From contig NC_081411.1 in assembly GCF_030272615.1 (NCBI RefSeq), forward strand, positions 834,260,136 to 834,324,135: a stretch of 64,000 nt of DNA, in the 5' to 3' direction. Under the pieces are notes generated by a model. That model was not told the DNA's origin. It made no database searches and was given only the letters and a program-made list of their open reading frames with translations. Made by a program: the position numbers and the translations under genes. The DNA is from Cryptomeria japonica. Its lineage: Eukaryota; Streptophyta; Pinopsida; Cupressales; Cupressaceae. Positions 57,811-64,000 of this stretch are shown one piece after another (within the stretch, counting starts at the first letter, position 1; each line of letters begins with the position of its first letter).

Positions 57811-58234
57811 AATTGATGGAGATGATGATGAGATGAGAAGATGACTAGTAAAGTTGATATGATTAGTGTAAAGCGGAAAAATCGAACCCTAGTTGTTCTC
57901 CCCTCCCCAACTCCAAGGAGAGAGAAGGGAGAGTCACTAGGGTTGATGGTTTTCACTTAGGGGAGACTTTACATTCAAAAGAGGGGTTGAAACCCACAAG
58001 ATCCAATCCCATGCAATGCAAGATTGGATTCTAAATGAGTTTCAAGGGTTGTGACATCAAGGATACCCTCTTTTGTAAAGAAATGTGGAAAGAATGATTG
58101 AACTAGGAATGCATGTAAAGTAGGAAAGATTTGCTTATAAACAGAGATAGGGATATGGGATGAAGCTGCGGACCTGGAATTAGCAGTAAAATGTCGAGAC
58201 GGTGCTGTTCTGCAAATTTGAGCGAAAGTTGACG

Positions 58235-58264
58235 GGACAATGGCGCCCGACGTGCACACGGTCC
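58235..58264. repeat. GTGCACACGGTCCTC motif, LTR copy
   Basis: GGACAATG ... CACGGTCC, the LTR version of the motif repeated in the leader at 63242 and 63864. Confidence 0.7.
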
Positions 58265-58560
58265 TCCGAAAAATCCACGAAATGAAGGTGGATCTGTTCG
58301 TCTCTGCACAAGGATTCCAGATCTTCAATTACAGCCGCGTACCTGCAACATGCGAAGGTGTAAATGTTGTTGTATGTTGTATGTTGTATGTGATCTCCTC
58401 TTCAATGGTTGAATCCTTGTCTTGAATGCAACACCTAGCCTTGAATGGAGACTTAGAATGCTCAATTGCTTGAAGGAATGCTTGAATGCTTGAATGCTTG
58501 ATTACTTGAATATCGTTTCCGCCTTTTTTCCATCTACCCAAAATGGGAGAGGAAATGTAG

Positions 58561-58568
58561 TTTATATA
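58561..58568 (-). promoter_or_regulatory. TATA box of the gag-only Gypsy LTR
   Basis: TATATAAA on the minus strand, about 370 nt into the LTR, a normal U3 position. Confidence 0.5.
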
Positions 58569-58692
58569 CTTGTCAATTAGGGCTGATAGACTGATTTTTT
58601 CGACCTTAGGCCGACCTGGGAAGATTATTTTCCAATTTGCAAACATAAAGACCCGAGACCCAAAAGAGTCCGAGCCCAAAAATAGGGCCAGG

Positions 58693-58780
58693 AACCAGGG
58701 CGCTGGGCGCCATGGTCCTAGGGGACCAGGGCACTGGGTGCCCTCGTCCTGAAGGACCAGGGCGCTGGGTGCCATGGTCC
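58693..58780. repeat. Three tandem GC-rich hairpins in the LTR
   Basis: Units of about 31 bp, the third reading GGACCAGGGCGC then TGGGTGCCATGGTCC. Arms GGACCA and TGGTCC are perfect, and the inner GGC(G)C/GTGCC can pair with a G-T wobble. Confidence 0.75.
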
Positions 58781-58933
58781 CACCTCCAGGGATAGTAGGG
58801 TGCAAGGAGGATCAGGCCAGGGTGCTAAAAAAATGTAGTTTTTGATGTCTCCATCCAGGTTCAGTGTTGCGTCGCCATCATGAAGACCCAAATGTAGTCG
58901 AAATTGCAAGTGTCACAATTTTAGGATGCTACA

Positions 58934-58954
58934 TTTAGCCCCCACTTTAGCGGG
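58934..58954 (-). other. Polypurine tract of the gag-only Gypsy
   Basis: The minus strand ends CTAAAGTGGGGGCTAAA before LTR start TGTAGCATCC. The same tract is in the relic at 37849. Confidence 0.8.
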
Positions 58955-59681
58955 AGTATAAGCGTATGCTCATACTTCCGATAAAGTACAAGGAAACAAC
59001 ATTGAAAAACTTTCACCACGTTAAGGAGGCAACATACACCAAGCCCCCAGTGGACTAAGGATCTTACGACTTCGATTGACAAATTAAAAGGGAACATCAC
59101 GAGGGAGAACCATGACTGTCAGTAGTAAGGTTCCCTCACTATGAGTCATGCAAGAAAGATATCAAAAATTTTCAAGGCAAAGCTAAGTTTGCCAAGAAAT
59201 TTTGAAGTATCTTGAAAAGATATGGACGGGATGTATGCCCCCTACGTTAAAGCGATCGCACACACCTCACCGGGGGTGATTTCTTTAAGGTAGTGATACA
59301 TATAAGAAATGAGAAAGGAGCACGTTATCACAAGGATTTAGCCCCCAAGTGTGAGATAAGCCCAAGGATAATAGACACAAAACACAAAGCACAAGGTGAC
59401 TTTGCTTTCCTTGGGGTCAGTATGCTGTATGATAATTCATGTATATCATATGTATGTATGCATAATTGTTCTTCATTCCCCAATCAAGGAAGGTCGCCTA
59501 GAAGAAGGGAACACATGAGTCTTTTGAGTCAACATGAGAGAGACCAAAAGAGATCTCAATGTTTTGCATCGTCCTCAAGTAGACAACACTAAGGACAACA
59601 AATAGAAGAATGAGAATAACACATAGAAGAAGTAACAAAAGAGATCAAGGGAGGAGGAGAGAGTCTTCTATGCTAATGAAA
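58955..59681 (-). other. 3' untranslated region of the gag-only Gypsy
   Basis: Non-coding. No trace of reverse transcriptase or integrase motifs in any frame. Confidence 0.75.
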
Positions 59682-62600
59682 CTAGTCTAGCACGTCATCT
59701 ACCCCCCGATCTTGCTGATCAATATTTCGGGAAGGTAGGAAACACGCTAGAGGAGAAACATCCAACACAGCAGATGGAGCTATCACAAGATCCAAACAAG
59801 GGCTATGTTCATGTTCCAAGCCACGTTGTTCTTGTCTAGGAGCTAGGATAAGTGCTTTAGAAAATTCGTTAGATAAATGGTTATATTCATATTCACTATC
59901 AGAATGAACAGGAGTAACATTTTCATCATGAATAACATTTTCATCTATATCATCATCAAGATTTATAAAAATAGGATCTTTAACTCGCACAGGATCAAGA
60001 CCATCATGCATCTTATGTTTAGGAGATGTCGGCTCAATCGTCGGCTGAGGAGAAAATGGAATAATACTGGCTGAAGGTGTTTTGGGGGATTGCAAAGTTT
60101 GAAAAGCAGCTGCCTGAGCTCTAAGATGATGCTTTCGTCGGCATTCACATGCAGAACGATTTCGTCTAGTCTTAGTAGGAAGTTGAGAAGATTGAGGAGG
60201 AGGAATGTTCTCATCCTTATCACTTGGGTGTTTAGGTTGTGGTCTCTTAGGTTGAATAATAGGAGAAGAGGAAGGTCTCTTCTCTCCATAAGAGGAAGGA
60301 GGAGGAATTGCTCCATATAAAGGAGGAATATTTGGTTTAGGAAGGAGACCAAGTCCATCATGATGAGGAGGTATAGGTCTACTTTTAGGAAGTTTATTAG
60401 TCATAGGCATAGTCACATTCATAGGGATGGGTTGGGAATCTTCTTGAGGAAAGACATTAGTTTTATCTTTCAAGGGAAGAACTTCCTTCTCAAGAATGAT
60501 TGGAATGTCAAGTTTGGGTGTTCTAGGTTCACTTAGAGATAGGATCATATCTTTTTTCCACTTTTGATAAGATTTGAAAAGATGATCACTTCGTGGAGGA
60601 AGAGATTGGAATTGTTTAGACCAAAAATAATCAATAGGAACGCTAGAAGTTCTTTCAGCTGGTTTAAAGAGACTATGATTGATAGTAACAACTTCACCAT
60701 TATGGGGAAATTTCAAACACTTGTGAATAGGAGAAGCGATAGCTTTCATGGAAGATAGCCAAGGATAGCCTAGCTTCACACGAAATTGTTCGGATGATGG
60801 AATAATAGAAAAGTCCACATCAAGGGATTTGTTATGGACCTCAATAGGTAATGTAATAGAACCAATTGCAGGAGAAGAAAATGCATCAAATAATTTCACA
60901 ACCACATTTGTTTCATCATAGATCACTTGATTCAATTGCAAAGTAAAAAGAAATTCTTCAGTAATGATATTAACCATACAAGAAGGATCAATAAGAACTC
61001 CACGGCAAGGTGTATTCTTGACTTTTGCAACTATATATAAAGGACCATCAGGTGCCCTGATAGTTTCACTAGAATCAAAGGTGATGGAAGGTTCTTTAGG
61101 GATTTTCTGCTGCTCTACAAAGTTAATCGCATTCGGAGCCATAGACACAAGATCATCATGTGAGACAGATGAATCATTAGTATCAATCACATTAGAGGTA
61201 TGAGAAGGTAATGGATCAGTAAAAATCTGAAGATTTTGGTTAGGAGGAGCTACAGATGTGTTGCCTTTATCATTCACACCAGAAACAGAGATAGTATTAT
61301 TATCAATCAAATCTTGAATTTTACCCTTTAAAGCAAAACATTTTTCAGTATCATGCCCAGGATGACGATGAAATTGACAAAAAGATTTGTTATCAAAATA
61401 GGGTGAATTAATCTTTGCAGGATCTATTTGCCTTATAGGAGGAAGAGTAAGCACATTTTGTTCCAATAACTTATTCATAATACTATGCAATGATTCATTC
61501 AAAGGAGTGAACTTTCTTTCTTTCCTGAAAAACTTAGAAATAGGAGGCACACCTGATGCTGCATTCACATGGTTGTTGATGATGTTTTCATTGAATTTAA
61601 TTGACTCTCTATTCGGTTTGAATTTCGCAAATGGTTGTTGACTACTATCACCCTTATCACCCGGAGCCATAGGATTTGCTTGTTCCATTTGACTCACAGT
61701 CAATTGATAATTGTGAAGAGTTGCACACAACTGTTGGAAAGAAGTAAACTCAGAAAACAGGAGTTTTTCTCTAATATCTTTTTGTAAATTAGAAATAAAG
61801 ATTCTTTGAATATCATTGTCAGGTACTAGAAAAGAAATTTGAGCATACAAATGCTTATATCTACCAATGAAATCAGTCACTTTTTCTTTAACACCTTGTT
61901 TACAATGCATTAAACCAATCAAAGTAACTTTAGGACTTATATTGTTTTGAAATTGTTGAATAAAAGCATTTGCAAGTTGTTCGAAAGAAGTAATAGAATA
62001 AGAAGGCAACGAGCAATACCATTGTAGGGCTTTATCTCTTAATGTTCTAGTAAACAATTTTGCAAGCAACCTTTGGTCATAAGCAAAATCAGTACATATT
62101 GTTTGAAAGGTCTTAACATGTGTTAGAGGATCACCCTTACCATTATAAAGCTCCAAATGCGGAATTTCAACATGTTTAGGGGGGATAGCTCGAACAATGT
62201 CAAGAGAAAGTGGGCTCGCAACATCAAATGTGGGCACACTAAACTTAGATTGATTCGTAGAGGCAATTTGTTGCTGTAAAGAAGAGACAGTTTGTGCAAG
62301 ATTGTTAATGGTCGCTTCAGTCGAAGAGTTCATATTAGACATGTTAGATTGTGATGGAGGTGTTATGTTATTGAAAGAAGGTAGAGAGTAAGGTGGTGGG
62401 ACACTATGATAGTTAGTCATAGGAGATGATTGGAAAGGAGGAACACTACAAGAAGGAATGGAAGGGTTAAATGAATTGCCCCCTTGTGCCAGTTTCATTT
62501 GTGGAGATATAATAGGAACACTCATTGAAGGAATGAATGAAGAAGTTGGATTGAATGAAGGAAGAGGGTTGATTGAAGAAGAGGAATTGCCCCCATGATT

Positions 62601-63113
62601 AGTGATCATAGGAGGAATGTCTTGTATTGAAGTAGTCATTATGTTTGATATAAAAGTAGGTATACTAGCAATAGAAGTTGTCAAAGGAATAGAATGATTA
62701 ACTTGAGTAGGAGGTTGTGTATAACCTAAAGTTTCAGCACAACTCTTCATAGGCATCACATTCGAATCCACAATGTGTGCAATACCACGCAAAATATCAA
62801 TTCCATTCTTATCACTTTGAACCATACGTTTTAGACCCTCAATTAATGAAAGAGCTTGACTATCAGGGTATTCTTGAGACATCCATTGTCGAAAATCATC
62901 AAATTGGTTATCCAATTTTGAAAGTTGTTCTTCAGAAACCTCATGGAGAGCTTCTTCATCGTTAAGAGGATTAGAGGAATTACCCATGTCCTCGTTAAAA
63001 AGGCCATTCAAATTAGGTTCCATCTCCTCGGTAATTAAACCTTGGAAAGACTTAATTCTAAGGCTTCGTCTAACGGGAATAGTGTAAGTAGGGCTTATTG
63101 TCGTAAAACTCAT
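59682..63113 (-). CDS. Intact Gag-protease polyprotein (1143 aa) of an RT-less Gypsy element
   Basis: Would form virus-like particles and process itself in the cytoplasm, packaging element RNA. Residues 1-310 are Ser/Pro/Asn-rich spacer. Residues 317-475 form a Retrotrans_gag-type capsid (VEIPHLELYNGKGDPLTHVK, WYCSLP, F..QF, LLFSEF). Residues 579-592 carry a C-X2-H-X4-H-X4-C cluster within FCQFHRHPGHDTEKCFALKG. Residues 690-800 look like an aspartic protease (GVLIDPSCMVNIITEEF); the usual D-T/S-G reads D-P-S, so activity is uncertain. The C-terminal 320 residues are Pro-rich with a basic RRNRSACECRRKHH stretch and an acidic INLDDDIDENV stretch. No stop or frameshift occurs in 1143 codons. The start is the first ATG of the frame, 52 nt into plain leader. 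Confidence 0.88.
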   Translation of the reverse strand: MSFTTISPTYTIPVRRSLRIKSFQGLITEEMEPNLNGLFNEDMGNSSNPLNDEEALHEVSEEQLSKLDNQFDDFRQWMSQEYPDSQALSLIEGLKRMVQSDKNGIDILRGIAHIVDSNVMPMKSCAETLGYTQPPTQVNHSIPLTTSIASIPTFISNIMTTSIQDIPPMITNHGGNSSSSINPLPSFNPTSSFIPSMSVPIISPQMKLAQGGNSFNPSIPSCSVPPFQSSPMTNYHSVPPPYSLPSFNNITPPSQSNMSNMNSSTEATINNLAQTVSSLQQQIASTNQSKFSVPTFDVASPLSLDIVRAIPPKHVEIPHLELYNGKGDPLTHVKTFQTICTDFAYDQRLLAKLFTRTLRDKALQWYCSLPSYSITSFEQLANAFIQQFQNNISPKVTLIGLMHCKQGVKEKVTDFIGRYKHLYAQISFLVPDNDIQRIFISNLQKDIREKLLFSEFTSFQQLCATLHNYQLTVSQMEQANPMAPGDKGDSSQQPFAKFKPNRESIKFNENIINNHVNAASGVPPISKFFRKERKFTPLNESLHSIMNKLLEQNVLTLPPIRQIDPAKINSPYFDNKSFCQFHRHPGHDTEKCFALKGKIQDLIDNNTISVSGVNDKGNTSVAPPNQNLQIFTDPLPSHTSNVIDTNDSSVSHDDLVSMAPNAINFVEQQKIPKEPSITFDSSETIRAPDGPLYIVAKVKNTPCRGVLIDPSCMVNIITEEFLFTLQLNQVIYDETNVVVKLFDAFSSPAIGSITLPIEVHNKSLDVDFSIIPSSEQFRVKLGYPWLSSMKAIASPIHKCLKFPHNGEVVTINHSLFKPAERTSSVPIDYFWSKQFQSLPPRSDHLFKSYQKWKKDMILSLSEPRTPKLDIPIILEKEVLPLKDKTNVFPQEDSQPIPMNVTMPMTNKLPKSRPIPPHHDGLGLLPKPNIPPLYGAIPPPSSYGEKRPSSSPIIQPKRPQPKHPSDKDENIPPPQSSQLPTKTRRNRSACECRRKHHLRAQAAAFQTLQSPKTPSASIIPFSPQPTIEPTSPKHKMHDGLDPVRVKDPIFINLDDDIDENVIHDENVTPVHSDSEYEYNHLSNEFSKALILAPRQEQRGLEHEHSPCLDLVIAPSAVLDVSPLACFLPSRNIDQQDRGVDDVLD

Positions 63114-64000
63114 GCACTAGGGAGAGAGAGAAAATTTTGAATTTTAGAGGTAGCAAATTTCAGTAAAATCAGCCAATCTCCTAGTTTTAAGCTGTTAAAT
63201 GCAATCAGGACAATCTCTCGAAATTTCGAAAAAAATGTCTGGGACCGTGGCGAACGGAGTGCACACGGTCCTCGCAACTTTTTTCAAAATTTTCAGGGAT
63301 GAAAGTTATGATGATTTTAAAGCTAATCTGAAAAAATTGAGTGATTTTATGATCTGTAGATAGGCCAAATTAAAGTTGCAATCTCAAAATTGAACCCTAC
63401 CAAGATTGTTGAAAAATGTAAAATTTGAATTTTGAAAAAGAGGGGGAAACTGAAATTTTGAATTTTATGATTTTAGAGGGAATGGTGAAAGCAATGCAGG
63501 CTTTGAAATTTAAAAATTGACTCAATTTCATGCAAAATTCAAATTTGAAAGTGGAAATCAAGGTTGTTGCAATTAAACACTTAGTTTCAAAAGTCACAAA
63601 TTGCAAAAATTTGAATAAAACACTGAAATTTCGAATGAATGCCAACACACTTTTCAGATTTAGGACTGTAAGAAACATAATTTTGATATGAATTTCAATT
63701 TCAACAATTTTTGAATGATTAGAAGCCTCAATCCAAGCAATCGCTAGACCAACTTTGAATTTAATTTTGAAAGTGTTAGAATTGATAAAATCAGCCAAAA
63801 TTCTGGATTTTAGCAGAAAAATACAGTAAGATCTAGCTCCCGAAATTTTGGAAAAAATGTCGGGGACGATGGCGCTCAGGGTGCACACGGTCCTCGCAAC
63901 TTTTTCCAAATTTTCAGGCATGAAAGATATTGTGATTTTATTGCGGAATCAAAAGTTACAGCCGATTTAGAGGTGTTTTGATTAATGAAATTATCAGTCA
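63114..64000 (-). other. 5' leader of the gag-only Gypsy, with an internal duplication
   Basis: Two copies of a segment of about 100 bp, 622 bp apart (about 63220-63320 and 63842-63940), share CGAAATTT, AAAAAATGTC, GTGCACACGGTCCTCGCAAC and AAATTTTCAGG. An open frame of 174 codons (63397-63921, minus) spans the interval but is AT-driven with no domain. The PBS and 5' LTR are beyond 64000. Confidence 0.6.

Larger units (their letters stand above)
55650..57866 (-). mobile_element. Copia-E: 3' part of a minus-strand element with an extra ORF after pol
   Basis: The minus strand shows the PPT AATGCCAAAGGGGGAGAT followed by LTR start TGTTGGCAATTGACAC at 55873. Upstream of the PPT is a degenerate non-pol ORF region (56427-57810). 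This layout (ORF between pol and 3' LTR) occurs in some plant Copia elements with an additional, env-like frame. The element is cut on the 5' side by the gag-only Gypsy at 57867. The LTR's inner boundary is unclear. Confidence 0.6.
57867..58933 (-). repeat. 3' LTR of the gag-only Gypsy (1067 bp)
   Basis: Minus-strand TGTAGCATCCTAAAATTG...CCGCTTTACA. Left flank ATTAG is the presumed target duplication, and its partner is outside the window. The LTR contains a TATA box, a cluster of GC-rich hairpins and the GTGCACACGGTCCTC motif. Confidence 0.8.
57867..64000 (-). mobile_element. Gag-only Gypsy retrotransposon (TR-GAG type), 5' LTR beyond the window
   Basis: Minus-strand order: long leader, intact gag-protease ORF, short 3' region, PPT, 3' LTR of 1067 bp. 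Only about 730 bp separate the ORF stop from the PPT, so reverse transcriptase, RNase H and integrase are absent. Elements with LTRs and gag alone depend on a partner for reverse transcription. The intact ORF points to a recent insertion. Confidence 0.85.

Noticed and set aside
58718-58909. Pro/Trp-rich short frames near the LTR hairpins
   Set aside because: They result from the repeated GC-rich hairpin units read through in several frames.
63397-63921. 174-codon minus-strand frame in the leader as a second gene
   Set aside because: AT-rich, Phe/Lys/Ile-biased and partly spanning a duplicated leader segment. No domain is visible.

Overview
This window is gene-poor, AT-rich eukaryotic DNA made almost entirely of nested, decayed transposable elements. 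Plant-type LTR retrotransposons (Copia elements primed by initiator tRNA-Met, Gypsy elements, gag-only and coding-free derivatives), LTRs of 0.9-2.0 kb, GT-AG introns inside an unusual DNA transposon, satellite arrays and a 500-N scaffold gap all fit a seed plant with a very large genome. A conifer is plausible, but that is inference. I found no host gene, tRNA, rRNA, CRISPR array or bacterial feature.

Layout. (1) 1-15157: a coding-free Gypsy-like element on the minus strand, with 2.0 kb LTRs, PBS and PPT but no gag or pol. A smaller minus-strand element with the structure LTR-internal-LTR-internal-LTR sits inside it (5883-11123, 5-bp target duplication ATGTT). (2) 15158-33104: Copia-A, minus strand. 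Its 3' LTR is cut by element 1, its integrase by Copia-B and its gag by a 1 kb terminal-inverted-repeat element; its reverse transcriptase is deleted. (3) 16313-28551: Copia-B, plus strand, target duplication TTCAT, with gag-pol in one continuous frame broken only by stop codons. Its left LTR holds a truncated Copia-C (16528-20905, minus), which itself seems to contain a solo LTR. (4) 33105-34663: the 3' end of an older Copia-D, into which Copia-A jumped. (5) 34664-39030: degenerate Gypsy and Copia relics. (6) About 39040-48480: a DNA transposon with two convergent intron-containing genes. One encodes a probable DDE-type transposase and the other an unrecognised protein. A 358-bp satellite lies between the genes and GCGYRTACGYGC subterminal motifs lie at both ends. 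(7) 48525-54700: a purine tract of about 1.1 kb, an LTR fragment, the assembly gap, five copies of a 568-bp tandem repeat, and a second copy of the transposon's end region. (8) About 55650-57866: the 3' part of a minus-strand Copia-E with an extra charged, coiled-coil-like ORF. (9) 57867 to the window end: a minus-strand Gypsy element with an intact 1143-codon gag-protease ORF and no reverse transcriptase or integrase.

The nesting gives an insertion order: Copia-D, then Copia-A, then Copia-B, the TIR element and the coding-free Gypsy inside A, then Copia-C inside B and the triple-LTR element inside the Gypsy. The strongest leads for something undescribed are the two-gene DNA transposon and a hairpin about 22 nt from the 3' end of several Copia LTRs whose arms differ between elements yet stay complementary.
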